Shown: positions 22,371-36,369, counted from the stretch's first letter. The stretch: DNA of 64,000 nt from Molossus alvarezi (GCA_037176705.1 CM073899.1:1240001-1304000), one strand, 5' to 3'. The notes: a model not told the origin generated them from the sequence alone. Numbers and translations are program-made.

Positions 22371-25300
22371 AATATGCATTTCTCTTATGATTAATGATGT
22401 TGAGCATTTCTTCATATATCTGTTGGCCATTTGTAAGTCCTGTTTGGAGAGGTGTTTATTTAGTTCCTCTGCCCAGTTTTTAATTGGGTTCTTTGTCTTC
22501 CTTTTGTTGAGTTGCATAAGCACTCTATATATATTTGAAATTAACCCCTTATCTATTATATTATTGTCAATTATGCTCTCCCATACAGTGGGTAGCCTTT
22601 TGTTTTGATGATTGTATCTTTTGCTCTGCAGAAGCTTTTGAGTTTGATGTAGTCCCATGTGTTCATTTTTCTCCTTTGTTTCTATTGCCTTAGCTGATGT
22701 ATCAGTGAAAATTTTGCTGAGTTTGATGTCTGAAATTTATTGCCTACAGTTTCTTCTAGGATTTTTATGGATTCATTGGTCACATTTAAGTCTTTTATTT
22801 ATTTTGAGTGTATTCTTGTGTATGGTGTAAGTTGATGGTCTAGTTTCATATTTCTGCATGTAGCTGTCCAATTTTCCCAACACCATTTATTAAAGAGACT
22901 GTCATTACTCCACTGTATGCTCTCGCCAACTTGTTCAAATATTTATTGAGCCTATTGCCTTGGGTCTATTTCTGGGTTCTCTGTTCTTTTCCACTGGTCT
23001 ATATGCATGTTCTTGTGCCAGTACCAGGCTCTTTTGATTACAGTGGCTTTGTAGTATTACCTGAAATCTGGTAATGTGATCCCTCCAACTTTGTTCTTCT
23101 TTTTCAAGATTGCTGTGGCTATTCGAGGTCTTTTTTGATTGCATATGAACTTTTGAACTACTTGTTCAAATTCTGTGAAGTATGCCATTGGTAGTTTGAT
23201 GGGGATTGCATTGAATCTATAGATTGCTTTGGCTATAATGGATATTTTAATGATGTTAATTCTTCTAATCCATGAATAGAGTATGTGCTTCCACTTTCTT
23301 ATATCTTCCTCTATTCCTTTTTTTTTAATGCGCTGTATTTTTTTTGCGAATAGGTTCGTTATTTCTTTGCTTAAGTTTATTCCTAGGTATGTTAATTTTT
23401 TTTTGCTGCAATGGTAAATGGGATTGTCTTCTTAGTTTCTCTTTGTGTGAGTTCATCATTGGTGTATAAGAATGCCATCGATTTCTTGACATTAATTTTG
23501 TATCCTCCTAGTTTTTCAACTTCATTTATTAAGTCTATCAAATTTTTTATGGAGTCTTTGGGGTTTTCTACGTATAGAATCATGTCATCTGCAAATAATG
23601 ACAGTTCAATTCCTCCTTTCCAATTTGGATCCCTTTTATTTTTTCTTCCTGTCTGATTGCTGTGGCTAAGATTTCCAATCCTATTTTAAATGTGAGTGAC
23701 AAGAGTGGGCATCCTTGCCTTGTTCTTGTTCTTAAGGAAAATGATTTTAGTTATTGCCCATTGAGTATGATGTTGGCTGTTGGTCTTTCATATATGGCCT
23801 TCATTATGTCTAGATATGATCCCTCTATTATTGCTGAGCATTTTTATCAGAAATGGGTGCTGAATTTTGTCAAAGGCTTTTTCGGCATCTATTGATATGA
23901 TCATGTGGTTTTTATTCTTCATTTCATTTATGTGGTGTATCACATTTATTTATTTGCAAATATTGTACCAGCCTTCCATCCCTGGGATGAATCCCACTTG
24001 GTCATGGTGGAAAATTTTTTTGGTGTATTGCTGGATTTGATTAGCTAGTATTTTGTTCAGAATTTTGGCATCTATGTTCATCAGGGATATTGGCCTGAGT
24101 TTTCTTTCTTTGTAGTGTCTTTTTCTGGTTTTGGAATTAGGATTATGCTGGCTTCATAAAACTAGTTTGGAAGTCTTCCTTCTTCTTGAATTTTTTGAAA
24201 TAGTTTGAGGAGAATGGGTATTACTTCTTCTTTCTTCTTTGAATGTTTGGTGAAACTCGCCCGTGAAGCTATCCGGGCCTGGGCTTTTGTTTGCTGTGAG
24301 AGTCTTGATTATATCTTCAATTTCTCTTGTTGTTATTGATCTGTTCAAGTTTTTTACCTCTTCCTGTTCCAGTTTTGGGAGATTATGTGTTTCCAGAAAT
24401 TTGTCCATTTCGCTTAGATTGTCGAATTTTTGCCATATCATTGTTCATCGTAGTTGTTAAGGGTCTCTTATATTTCTGTGGTGTCAGTTGTTACTTCTTC
24501 TCTATAATTTTTGATTTTGTGTATTTGGGTACTCTATCTTTGTTTCTTGGTGAGTCTAGCTAACGGTCCATCAGTCTTATCTTTTCGAAATACCAGCTCT
24601 TTGTTTCATTGATTCTTTAAATTGTTTTTCTTTTGGACTATGTGTTGTTTATTTCTGCTCTGATATTTGCTATTTGCTACTTTCTGCTTGCTCTGGGGTT
24701 TTCTTTTTTTTTTTTTTTTTGCTCTTCAGTTCTTTAAGGTGTGTGGTTAGATAGTCTATTGGAGGTTTTTCTTGATTTTTGATGTAGGCCTGTAGGGCTA
24801 TGAACTTCCCTCTCAAAACTGCTTTTGCTACATCCCATAGATTTTGTGTTGTTGTGTCTTCATTTTCATTGGTTTCCAAAAAGTTTTTAATTTCTTCCTT
24901 GATCTCCTCGGTAACCCATTCATTGTTTAATAACATGCTATTTAGCTTCCATGTGTTCAAATGTCTTTGCATGTTCTTGTTCAAATTGATTTCTAGTTTT
25001 ATGCATGTGTGATCTGAGAAGATGCTTAATATAATTTCAGTCTTTTTGAACTTGTAGAGACTTAGTTTGTGTCCTATCATGTGGTCTATCTTTGACAATC
25101 TTCTGTGTGTACTTGAGAAGAATGTGAATTCTGTAGGATTGGGGTGTAATTCTCTGTAGATATTTATTAAATCCATTTGGCATAGTTCTTCAATTACAGT
25201 CTCTGTTTCCTTGCTAATTTTTTGTCTAGAGGATCTATCCAGTTATGTCAGTGGGGTGTTAAAAACCCCTGCTAATATTGTATTGCTATCGATTTCTCCT

Positions 25301-25797
25301 GTGTAGTACTCCAGAAGATTTTTAATATATTTTGGTGATCCTATATTGGGTGTATATATGTTTATCAAGGTAATATCTTCCTGTTGGATAGATCCTTCTA
25401 ATATTATGTAGTGGCCTTCTTTGTCTCTCGTTATGGCCTTCATTTTGAAATCTATTTATCAGATATGAGTATTGCTACCCCAGCTTTTTTTTTCCTTTCA
25501 GTTTGCTTGGAAGATTTTTTTTTTCCCATCTCTTTCAAACTTTGTGAGTCTTTTGTTGGGGGGTGGGTCTGTTGTAAAGAACATATAGATGAGTCATGCT
25601 TTGTTATGCAATCACCTACTCTGTGTCTTTAATGGGAGCATTCAATCCATTTACATTTAAGGTGGTTAACGATATGTACTTATTTATTGCCATTTTAGTA
25701 TAGTGTGTTTCTATTTTTCTTCCTTTTTCTCCTGCTAATTACAGCAGTCCTTTTACCATTTCTTGCAGTGCTGGTTTGGTGCTAATGTATGCCCTTA

Positions 25798-25800
<3 letters not shown>

Positions 25801-25846
<46 letters not shown>
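25801..25846. repeat. Poly-T tract, 46 nt
   Basis: An uninterrupted run of 46 T inside the L1 ORF1 region, at the point where the younger copy has only 7 T (about 19,112-19,118). Confidence 0.95.
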
Positions 25847-25847
<1 letters not shown>

Positions 25848-27284
25848 TCTGAGAAGTTCTTTATTTGACCTTCTATTTTGAATGATAGCCTTGCTGGGTA
25901 GAGTAGTCTTGGATTCAGATCCTTGTTTCTCCTGACATTGATTACCTCATGCCATTTCCTTCTGGCCTATAGTATTTCTGTTGAGAAGTCAGCCGAGAGT
26001 CTTATGGCATTTCCTTTGTAGGTAACCTGTTGCTTCTCTCTTGCTGCTTTTAGGATTCTCTCTCTTTAATTTTTGGCAGTTTGATTACTATGTGTCTTGG
26101 TGTGGGCCTGTTTGGGTTCTTACTTGGGGCTCTCTGCCTTCTTGAACTTAAATGCCGTCTTCTTTCACAAATTTGGGAAGTTTTTTGTCACCATTTCTTT
26201 TAATATATTCTTTAACTCTTGCTCATTTTCTTCCTCTTCGGGGACTCCTATGATGCGAATGTTATTACATTTTCAGTTGTCCCACAGTTCTCTTAAGCTG
26301 TTCTCCTGTTTTTTAATTGTTTATTCCTTTTGGTTTTCTGATTGGTTGATTTTTTTCTACCCTATCTTCTAATTCTGTGATCCGGTCCTCAGCTTCCTCT
26401 ACTCTGCTATTTAGACTTTCCAATGTGTTTTTTATTTCTGATATGTCATTCTTCATTTCTTCTTGGTGGTTTTTAATTTCCAACTGGTTTATTTTCAACA
26501 TTTCTATGTCTTAACTCATGGTGCTCATGTCTTTACACATGCTGTTGTGCTTCCTCAAGATCATAGCTCTGAGTTCTAGTTCTGTTAACTTGCTTAACTG
26601 CACCTCATCTCATCTTCATTTGAGGTTTCGTGTTCTTTCATTTGGCTTTTGTTTCTGTGTTTCACCATTTTGGCTATCACAGTGGGCTTTGGAGTCTGCC
26701 AAATTTTCATTGTGGGTGTTGGTGTTCTGCTGTTTGTGGCTCCCTGTCCTGGGTTTGGATGAGGAAGGTGGACTCACTTTAAATACCACTGTCAAGTCTT
26801 AACATTCCTGGATTGAGTTGCTAGCCCAGGGAATGGTAGTTATCCTCTAGCTTTTTCCCTGGATGCTATTTGTAGTGCTCACCTGGAGAACCTTGGTTTC
26901 TGATTTGAATTAAAAACTCCCTTATGTGCTCAGTGTAAGCGGATTTCTGGATGGTGGGGCAGATGCTGGTTGATAATGGGCCTCAATTAGCATTTCAATG
27001 GTTACCTGGTGGGGTTGAGTCTTCCAGGCAGAGGCCGCAGCCTCTCCTCTAGGCCCTGGGAAAGAGTAAGATGACCAGAGGCTTGCATGGCTGCACTCAG
27101 CAAAAGTTCTGAGTACCCTCCACATCCCGAGTGTACCCACACAGTTCCAGTCTCATCTGCCCTACCTCTGCTGGATCCCAAGGTGAGTGGCTGCTGCCAA
27201 TTTAGCCTCTGTCCGGGCTTTGCACCATGGGGCCACCTGGGACTTTAACCTGAGTGCTCCACTCCCAGGTAAGGGTGGGAGATG

Positions 27285-27640
27285 CTGCGGCAGCTCCCAG
27301 CCAAGAGTGTAGCACCCAGCGGAGGTCACAGGACCCAGCCGAGGCTGCAATTCCCAGCCCTGGCAGCTGCAGGTCCCAGCCTAGGCCACAGGTCCCAGCA
27401 GAGGTTGCAGCTTCCACCTGAGGCCGCTGGTCCCAGCTAAGGCCATAGGTTTCAACTGAGACCACTACAGGTCCCAGCCGAGGCCGCAGCAGCTCCCAGC
27501 CAGGACCGCAGGTCCCAGCAGAGGCTTCAGCAGGTCCCTGCTGGTCCAAGCCGAGGCCACTGCAGGTCCCAACCAAGGCTGCAGGTTCAAGCCGAGGCCA
27601 CTGCAGGTCCCAGCCCAGGTTGCTAAGGACCATGGGCTCC
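27285..27640. repeat. GC-rich minisatellite in L1 5' UTR
   Basis: Imperfect tandem repeats of a unit of about 18-24 bp resembling 'ggtcccagccgaggccrcag', about 15 units, inside the 5' UTR of the surrounding L1. The corresponding 5' UTRs at 20,500, 38,500 and 62,640 hold only one or two units. Confidence 0.8.
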
Positions 27641-27826
27641 AGGTCCCCTCTCACGTCCTCACAAGCCTACCAGGGTTGAGTCAGTGTCCCTGGTTATGTG
27701 GTCCTCCAAGCTGCCTTTCGTTTGCCCCTTTCTGACGATTTATCTTTATTTTCCTTGTAATTCCAGTTTGGTCCTGAGAGATGGTTTGTGTAGCTTCCAT
27801 TCACTCCGCTGCGCCGCCATTTTTTT

Positions 27827-29340
27827 CTCTGAAGTATCACTATTTTATCTTATCTCTCAAACTCTAAGTCTATATTTTATCTTTATGGTAGAAAGTACTG
27901 TGGATGTCACCCGTTTTTGCCCCTTTGACTCCCTCCTTTCCTCTCCCACCCCACTCCTACTTTCCCCAAACTATTGTCTGTGTCCATTGGTTTGACACAT
28001 GGGCATATAGTTCTTTGGTATAACCACATTTTTTATCCACTCATCTATTGATGGACACTTGGGCTATTTCCAGATCTTAGCTCTTGTAAATAGTGCTGCT
28101 ATGAACACACGGGCACATATATCTTTTCTGTTTGGTGTTTCAGGCTTCTCACGATACATTCCTACAAGTGGGATGTCTGGGTCAGATAAAATTCCATTTT
28201 GAATATATTGAGGCAATTCCATACTCTTTGAAGTGGCTGCAGCAGTCTGAGTCTCCACCAACAGTGTACTTTTCTCCACATCCTCAGCAGCACTTGTTTG
28301 AAGTTTTGTTGATGGCAGGCATTCTGTCACATATGAGGTAATGTTTCATAGTTATTTTAATTTGCATCTCTGTGATGACTTAATGATATTGTGCAATATT
28401 TTTTTGTATGTCTCTTGGACATTTGTATGTGCAGTTTTGATAATGGTCTATTCATATCCTCTCCCCATTTTTAATTGGATTGTTTGTCTTTCTTTTGTTG
28501 GGTTTTATCAGTACTCTATATATCTTGATATTAACCCCTTATCTGATGTATCCTTGGCAAATACATTCTCCTTGAGTGTGGGTTCTCTTTTCTTTTTGAT
28601 GCTGGCTTTCTTTGCTATTCAGAAACTGTTTAGTTTCTTGTAGTGCCATTTATTATTTTTCCTTTGTTTTTCTTGCTCTAAACAAAATGTTAGTAAAAAT
28701 TCTTCTTCTTCATAATCTTAATATATGCTTTCACTTATTTGTATTTGGTTTCTTTTTGAAGTGTCTTATAGTTTCTGAGTACAGGTCTTTTACATCCTTG
28801 TTTATTTTATTTTATTTTTTAGTTACTTTATTTTATTTTTTATCCTCACCCGAGGATATTTTTCCATTTTTTTGTTCAGGTAGAGTGAGAAGGAAAGAGA
28901 GGAACAGAGAGAGAGAGAAACATCAACATGAAAGGGACACATCGAGTGGCTGCCTCCCACATGACCAACCAGGGCCAGGGACAAACTGCAACTGAGATAT
29001 GCACCCTTAGCAGGAACTGAACCCAGGCTCTCGGGACCACAGGGCAATGCTTTAACCGCTGAGCCAAATCGGCCAGGGCTAGGTATTTTATTTTGATAAT
29101 GCAATTGTGAAATGAGACTGTTTTCTTAGCTTCCCTTCTGATAGTTTGTGACTGGTGTTTAACAACGGAACTGGTTACTGGGTATTTATTTTGTATCCTG
29201 CTACTGCGCTAAATTCCTTTACCAGTTCTAGTAAATATGTGGTGGAATCCTTTGGGTTCTCTATATACAGTATTATGTTATCTGCAAATAATGACAGTTT
29301 TACTTCTTTCTTTCTTTCTAATATGAATGCTCCCCTCCTT
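27827..29340 (-). mobile_element. Old L1 fragment with nested SINE
   Basis: Minus-strand L1 3' UTR and ORF2 C-terminus (28,064-28,330 reads IPLVGMYREKPETPNRKDIC) continuing to about 29,340, interrupted by a Ves SINE at 28,840-29,080. Decayed. Confidence 0.7.
28840..29080 (-). mobile_element. Ves-type SINE
   Basis: Head near 29,080 (agccctggccgatttggctc on the minus strand), purine-rich middle on the plus strand, and the tail 'tatcctcacccgaggata' at 28,841. L1 sequence continues on both sides. Confidence 0.85.
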
Positions 29341-31441
29341 TCTCCCTCCCCGCTAAACATCCATGGCTCCCTCCCTCCTGCTCTCTTTCTCTCTCTCCCA
29401 CCCTCTGTATCTTTCTCTGGCTAATCAGCCCTTTGCACTATTTTATATGTTAAACATGTACGTTTATTACTTTTATTAAAATTTAAAGTATTTGAAGTTT
29501 GCAAAATAAGTAACCATTAGAAATGAGGTTACTGAAGAGAACAAGAGGTGTTTTGAATACATGAGAGGCTCTGAGTTATTCATTGATAGGCACCTGACAC
29601 CCCATTCCTGTCTGTGTGTTAGAGCAGGCCCCTGATACCCCATTTCTTTCTGTGAGTTAAAGCAGGCCCCAGGTCCAGGCCCTGGGACATCCTTAGTGTT
29701 AGTCACTGGGGGTCACTGTCTGACCTTGAAATTCTTCAGTCACAGTCCTCTGAGAAGAGTCCCAACTTAGAAAAAATGGAATTGGATGTGTGCCTTTTCC
29801 TTTATCTAAAATCACCTGCCATCTGTCTGTCCACCTATTCAGCCAGTGACAGAGGTGTTAGCGCCTGGCCTCACATGGTGTGGAGGGGACAAGGTCAGCA
29901 GCAGCCCCAGGTCTGCATCAAGGGAGACAGAGGAGAGGCCTTCATCCTGTACCAGCATGGGGACAGCGGACTCACTGGTGGTGAAGTGTGAGCCTGGCAC
30001 TGGCTGAGTCCCATATTTCCTGGTGGCCGACAGAGGGGCGTGAGCCAGGCATTGTGGCTACAGAGGGTCACTACCCACTCCACCATGGTCTCTCTCCAAG
30101 GAACTCAACTGCACCCTCAGGTGGGGATGTTAATTCTGTCCACCCTGCATCCAGCCCCCTCCACCCTCCTGAGCCCCCGCAGTCTCTGCCCTTGACCTTG
30201 AATGCAGTGTTTCCACCTGGAGAAGGGGGCTTCACCCTCAGTTTCCACATCCCACAATGGGGTGATGATAACTGACACTCAGGCTTCTTTGTGGCTTAAA
30301 TGAAGTCGAGTAACAGGAATGTCAGGAACTGCTTGTCATCTTGTACTGCCCTTGGTGCGTCCATCTGCCTTTGCTGTGGTGGCGTGTGCATGTCAGAAAT
30401 GTCCCACACCTGGGCTTACAGCCCTGAGTTGTCCAGGGAATGTCACATGGAAAAAGGGGGTGGGAGTCTGATGGGGCGACCTCAACTCAGGGCACCTCCA
30501 GGGGAGCCAGGCTGCCTCCTTGCCCTCCAGGCAGCCAGGGGCAGGATTGGGACTCTAACTCTTGTCTCCTTGCTCATAAAAGATGCATTTCACATGACAG
30601 CTAGAAATGGAAGGGATACAATTATGCATGAAGAAGAGAGAGGTTGGGGCCTGGAGATTCTGCACTGCTCAGCATTTTCTTAAGAGCCCTTAATGATCCT
30701 AGGAAATGTGGGGTTTAGGACTACATTTCTGTTTCTTTCTTTTTCTTTCTTTTTTCTTTTGCATGACTATCAGGCTGCTGGTCACATGACAGAATGGTTG
30801 CGGTCTAGGAAAGGGGCACACAGGTGTGCTGTGCTCCAGCTGGGAGGCTGCACCAGGAGAGAGACTGAGGAAACACAAGCAGCGCTGATCTCTGACACCA
30901 GGAGATCTTGGAGTCAGCCCGGATCTGAGGAGTGAGCAGGACTCATGCCGGGTTCAACCTGGTACAGGCAGTCAGGTGCAGCGATGCTGGGTGTCTACCC
31001 CTCATAGCAGATGGGGGTGTGTGCATGGATGTGACTGACTGAGGACGTGTACATGTGTAAGAGTGTGTGTGTGTTTGAGAGCCTGTGTAGAGCTGTGTGT
31101 GTGTGACCATATGTTGGGGGTGAGTGTGTAGGTTTGTGTGTGTGTGTGTGTGTGAGCTTGTATGGAGGCGAGTGTGTGTGTGCCCCAGGAAGGGGGTTCT
31201 TCCATTCTAATGTAAAGACTTAAATCTTGTCCTTTGGTTTCCTCTTTAGATAAAGTCGCAGCGAGACAGGGACAGCCTTGAACATGGTGCCATCTGCTCC
31301 TAACATGAGTCTGTAGTGGGCGCAGCACCAACCAGCCCTGTGCATCAGTACTTCAGGAAGTAAATGGGACAATATTCTGTAATTATCATATGGAATCAAG
31401 GATTTGACTGGTAAGGTTTATTGATGTAAACTGTTTATTTA
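29341..31441. other. Unique sequence with simple repeats
   Basis: No gene was recognised. CT-rich sequence lies at 29,330-29,420 and a TG-rich microsatellite at about 31,055-31,185. Open frames here are short and match no family I know. Confidence 0.5.
31055..31185. repeat. TG-rich microsatellite
   Basis: Interrupted (TG)n runs, the longest around 31,134-31,154. Confidence 0.85.
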
Positions 31442-31656
31442 TTAATCCTCAGCTGAAGACGTTTTTTCATTGATTTTTAGATAACAGTGGAAGGGGAGGA
31501 GTGAGGGGGGCAAAAGAGAGAGAAACATCAATTGGTTGCCTCCCACATGACCTCAATCAGGGCCAGGGATTGAACCTGCCCTTGACTGAGAATCAAACCC
31601 TTGACCCTTTGGTCTGCGGGCTGATGCTCTAGCCACCGAGCCAAACCAGCCAGGGC
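31442..31656 (-). mobile_element. Ves-type SINE
   Basis: Head near 31,656 (agccctggctggtttggctc on the minus strand); tail 'aatcctcagctgaagacg' near 31,440. Confidence 0.85.
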
Positions 31657-32045
31657 TTGATGTACACATTTAAAATAGGCACCATGGAAGTGCTGTGGGC
31701 ATGTCTCCGCTTACTTCTGCAGGGGGGGCTCCCGGGCGCTGCTTGCGGGTGGGATCATCAAATGAGGTTCCATTGTTAGCTGTCCCGCAGGCTGCCCGGC
31801 TGTCCCCAGACATGTGTGAAGGCAGTGTCTCTGCTACACACACAGTGTGACTCTCCACAGAAGCTTCTTTTTATTGCACTAGGCCTGTGAGACAGAGGGG
31901 GGGGGGACTGAGGCTTGTCCAGGGCTGCTCACTGGCCCTCGGAACCCAGGCTTTGCCATCCCTGTGGACCAGAGACCTTGTGAGAGGAGCTCAGGTGGCC
32001 TGAGCATGTCTCTGTTTCTAAGGCCTGGCTGCCTTTTTCTTTTTC
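31657..32045. other. Unique sequence
   Basis: Nothing recognised beyond a short G-run near 31,900. Confidence 0.4.
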
Positions 32046-33069
32046 TTTTTTTGACAGTTTTATCACATAAAATATGCACAATGAAATTTACCATGTTCTC
32101 TCTTTTTTGCCACACAGTTCAGTGGTGTTAAGTACATTCACAATGTTGTGTGGCCGTCACCACATCGATCTCTGTTCCCATCTTCTGCAACTGAAACTGT
32201 CCCCACTGAACAACCTCCCATCCCCCACCTTCACCCCTTCATCTTGCCTCTGTCTCTGACGGCCCTGGGGACCTCATGTGAGTGGACTCCCACAGCATTT
32301 GTCTTTTTGTGACTGGCTTCTTCTCTGAGCATAATGTTCGCATGGTCCGTCCAGGTTGTAGCAGGTGTCAGAATGCCCTTCCTTTTAAAACTGAATCTAT
32401 TGGGTGACAGTGGTTAATAAAATGATATAGGTTAAGGTGTACATTTCTGTAAGACATCATCTGTATAGTGTACTGTGTGTTCACCACCCCAAGTCAGGTC
32501 TCTTCCATCAGCATTTACCCCCCTTTACCGCTTCTACTTCCCACCCCCTTTCCCTCTGGAAATCACCACACTGTTGTCTGTGTTTGAGTTGGTTATTTTT
32601 CTTTGCTTAATTTCGTCACCTTTTTCAGGTAACTCCCATTCCCCCTCCCTTCTGACAGTGGTCAGTCTGTTCTCTGTATCTCTGAGTCTGCTTCTATTTT
32701 GTTAGTTTATTTTGTTCATTAGATTCCACATAAAGTGAAATCTTATGGTATTAGTCTCTCTGACTGGCTCATTTCACTCACCATAATACGCTCCAGGTCC
32801 ATCCATGCTGTCACAAAATGTAGGGTTTTTTTCTTTTTATTTTCAACCAAGTAGTATTCCACTGCGTGAATGTCCCACAGCTTTCTTATACACTCATCTA
32901 CTGATGGGCACTTGGGCTGTTTCCAAATCTTGGCGACTGTAAATAATGCTCCAAAGAATATAGGGGTGCATCTGTTCTTTCAAACTAGTGCTGTGGGTTT
33001 CTTCAGATATATTTGCAGAAGTGGAATCACTGGGTCATAAGGAAGTCCCATTTTTAATTTATTTTTTGT

Positions 33070-33335
33070 TGTTAATCCTCACTTGAGGATATTTTTCCAT
33101 TAATCCTTAGAGAGAGTATAAAGGGGAAAGAGAGAGAGAGAGAGAGAGAGGGAGGGAGAGAGAGAGAGTAACATTGATATGAAAGAGACACATCAATTGG
33201 TTGCCTCAGGCACATGCCCCAACCAGGCCCTGGGATCCAGCCTGCAACAAGCAACCTGCCCTTGACAGGGAATTGAACTCACAACCCTTTGGTGCACAGG
33301 TTGACACTTACCACTGAACCACGCTGGCCAGGGTC
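33070..33335 (-). mobile_element. Ves-type SINE
   Basis: Tail 'taatcctcacttgaggat' near 33,073; (GA)n at 33,130-33,168; head near 33,335 (accctggccagcgtggttca on the minus strand). Confidence 0.85.
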
Positions 33336-33624
33336 ATTTTAATATTTTGAAGTAACAGCACACTGCTTTTCACAGTGAGGATTCCCTTTTCTCCACATGC
33401 TCACCAACTCTTCATGTTCGTTGATTTAGTGATGATAGCCATTCTGACTGGTTTAAGGTGATATCTCACTGTGGTTCTAACTTGCATTTGTCTGATGATT
33501 ACTGACATTGAGCATCTTTTCATATGTCTACTGACAATCTGTATGTCCTCTTTGAAGATGTGTCTATTCAGGTCTTTGGACCATTTTTTAATTGGATTGT
33601 TAGTTTTTTTTGTTATTGTTGAGG

Positions 33625-33840
33625 GTTTTTTTTAATATGTTTCTATTGATTTTAGAGAGGAAGGGAAAAAGAGGGAGGGAGGGAAGGAGGAAAAAGAAGA
33701 GAGAGAAAGATATCTATCAGCTGCCTCCTACATGCCCTCTGACTGGGGATCTAGCCTGCAATCTGGGAATATGCCCTGACCAGGAATTGAACCAGCAACC
33801 TTTCGGTGCATCAACTAACTGAGCCAGACCCATCAGGGCT
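33625..33840 (-). mobile_element. Ves-type SINE
   Basis: Purine-rich middle at 33,655-33,710; head near 33,840 (agccctgatgggtctggctc on the minus strand). Flanked by gttgag on both sides, a possible short target duplication. Confidence 0.75.
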
Positions 33841-36369
33841 GGTGTTGAGTTTTATAAGTTCTCTATAAATTTTGGATATTAAGACCTTATCAGATGTATT
33901 GGCGAATATGTTGTCCCATTCAGTGGGTCGTCTTTTCATTTTGTTGATGGGTTCCTTTGCTCTGCAATAAGTTTCAGTTTGATGTAGTTCCATTTGCTTA
34001 TTTTTGTCATTTTTTCTTGCCAGAGAAGAAATATAAGAAAAAAAATGTTGCTACAAGAAATGTCCTAGATTGTACTGCCTATGCTTTCTTTCTAGACTTT
34101 TCTGGTTTTGATTCTAACATTGTAGATTTTTGATTCTAAAATATTTAATTTAGTCTGAGTTTATTCATGTGTATGGTGTTAGAAGGTGGTCTAGTTTTTT
34201 TATTTATTTATTTTTTATTTTTTTATTCATCTGTTTAATTTGCCCAACACCATTTGTTGAATAGACTATTTTACCCCATTGAATGCTCTTGCCTTCTTTG
34301 ACACATATTAAAAGAACATAAATCCATAGATTTATTTATTGGCTCTCTAGTCTGGTCCATTGATCTGTGACTGTTTTATGCCAGTACCAGGCTATTTTGA
34401 TTACTATGGCCTTACAGTATAGTTTGATATCAGGTAATATGATTCCTCCAACTTTGTTCTTTCTCATGATTGCTGTGGCTATTTGGGGTCTTTCGTGGTT
34501 CCATATAAATTTTTGGAATTTGGTTGTAGTTCTGTGAAATGCACCATTGGTATCTTGATAGGAATTGTATTGAATCTATAGGTTACTTTGGGCATCATGG
34601 ACGTTTTAATGATGCTATTTTTTTCTATCCATGGACACAGTATTTGCTTTCACTTATTTGTATCTTTTCCTATTTCTTTTTTCATTGTCTTACAATTTTC
34701 TGAGTGTAGGTCTTTTACACCCTAGGTTGCATTTATCTTTAGGTATTTTATTTTTTTTTGATGCAATTGTGAAATGAAATTGTTTCCTTAGCCTCCCTTC
34801 TGATAGTTCATTATTTGTGTATAAAAATGCAACTAATTCCTGAATATTTATTTTGTATCCTGTTACTGTACTGAATTCCTTTATCAGTTCTAGTAGATAT
34901 TTGGTGGACTCCTTTGGGTTTGCTATATACAGTATTGTGTCACCCGCAAATAATGGCAGTTTTACTTCTTCCTTTCCAATTTGAATACTTTTTATTTATT
35001 CTTTTTGTCTAATTGATGTGGCTACAACTTACAGTCCCTATATTAAACATGAAAGGTAACAGCAGCCATCCCTGTCTTGTTCCTGATCTTAAAGGAAACA
35101 CTTCTGTTGTGGTTTTTTTTTTCCCCCGTTGAGTATGTTGTTGGCTATAGGTTTGCCATATATGGCCTTAATTATCTTGAGGTATATTCCCTCTATTTCC
35201 ACATTGCTGAGAGTTTTTATCATAAATTGGTGCTAGATTTTATCAAATGCCTTTTCTGCATCTATTGATTTGATCTTGTAATTTTTATTTTTGTTTATAT
35301 GCTGTGTCACATTTGTTGATTTGAAGATATTGCACCAACCTTTCCTCCCCAGAATAAATCTCACTTGATCACATTATATGATCTTTTAAATGTACTGCTG
35401 GATTCAGTTTGCTGATATTTTGTTGAGGATTTTGTATATATGTCCATCAGGGGTAGTGGCCCATAATTTTCTGTTTTTAGTGTCTTTATCTGGTTTTGAA
35501 ATTAGGATAATAATGGTCTCATAAAATGAGCTTGGGAGTCTTCCCTTGTCTTGAATTATTTGTAATATTTTGACAAGTACAGGTATTAGTTCTTTCAGTG
35601 TTTGTAAAATTTACCTGTGAAGTCTCCAGTACAAGATGTCTGTTGGGAGTTTTATTCTTATTCTTCTTATTATTACTAATGTTATTATTATTCCTGCTTC
35701 AATTTTATTAGTAGTAATTAGTCTATTCAGATTTGCTGCTTCACCCTGATTGAGTTTTGGAAGATTGCATGTTTCTAGGAATTTTTCCATTTTGGGGGGG
35801 TTGTTCAATTTGCTGGCATATAGTTGTTTGTAATACTTTTTTACAACCCTTCATATTATTGTGCAGTTGGTTGTTACTTCTCTTTTATGTCTGATTTTTT
35901 TTTTATTCAAATCCTCCCTTTTTTTCTTGATGAATGTGGATAAAGGTTTGTCAATCTTGTTTATGTTTTCAAGAAACCAGCTCCTGGTATCAATGATCTC
36001 CTGCATTTTTTAGACTATTTCATTTATTTCTGCTCTGATTTTTATTATTTCTTTTCTTCTATTCAATTTGAGCTTTGCTTGTTTGTTTGTTTTTTTCTAA
36101 TTCCTCTAAGTATAAAGTTTAACCATTGATTTGTGATTTTTCTTGTTTCTTGAGGTAGCCCTGTAATGTTATGAATTTTTCTGTTAGGGCTCTTTTGCTG
36201 TGTCCTATTATTTTATAGGTTGTTGTGTTCTCATTTTCATATATTTCAAGGTATCATTTGATTTTCCCCCTTAATCTCTTTGTTAATCTATTCATTGTTT
36301 AGTAACATTATTTAGCCTCCATGTCTTTGTGTGTTTTAGTTCTTTCTTTTTTTGCTTTTTTTAAAATTT

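Larger units (their letters stand above)
22371..27826 (-). mobile_element. L1, near full-length but decayed; endonuclease region retained
   Basis: Minus-strand L1 missing its extreme 3' end. RT sequence lies at about 23,390-24,300 and the ORF2 linker at 24,670-25,176 ([20 protein letters not shown], the normal join). EN sequence lies at 24,980-25,700 (MKAITRDKEGHYIILEGSIQ), the ORF2 start near 25,690, and ORF1 at about 25,750-26,600. The 5' UTR at 26,700-27,826 contains a GC-rich minisatellite and ends in gccgccattttt. Frameshifts and stops throughout. It is the best in-window control for the intact endonuclease arrangement. Confidence 0.8.
32046..36360 (-). mobile_element. Ancient L1 fragments with nested SINEs
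   Basis: The stretch at 32,050-32,250 has the 3' UTR signature of older mammalian L1 families (ttcagtggtgttaagtacat). L1 ORF2 C-terminal and RT sequence follows at about 32,700-33,060 and 33,340-36,360. It is split by SINEs at about 33,070-33,335 and 33,625-33,840. It is highly decayed, and boundaries between individual insertions are not resolved. Confidence 0.65.
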
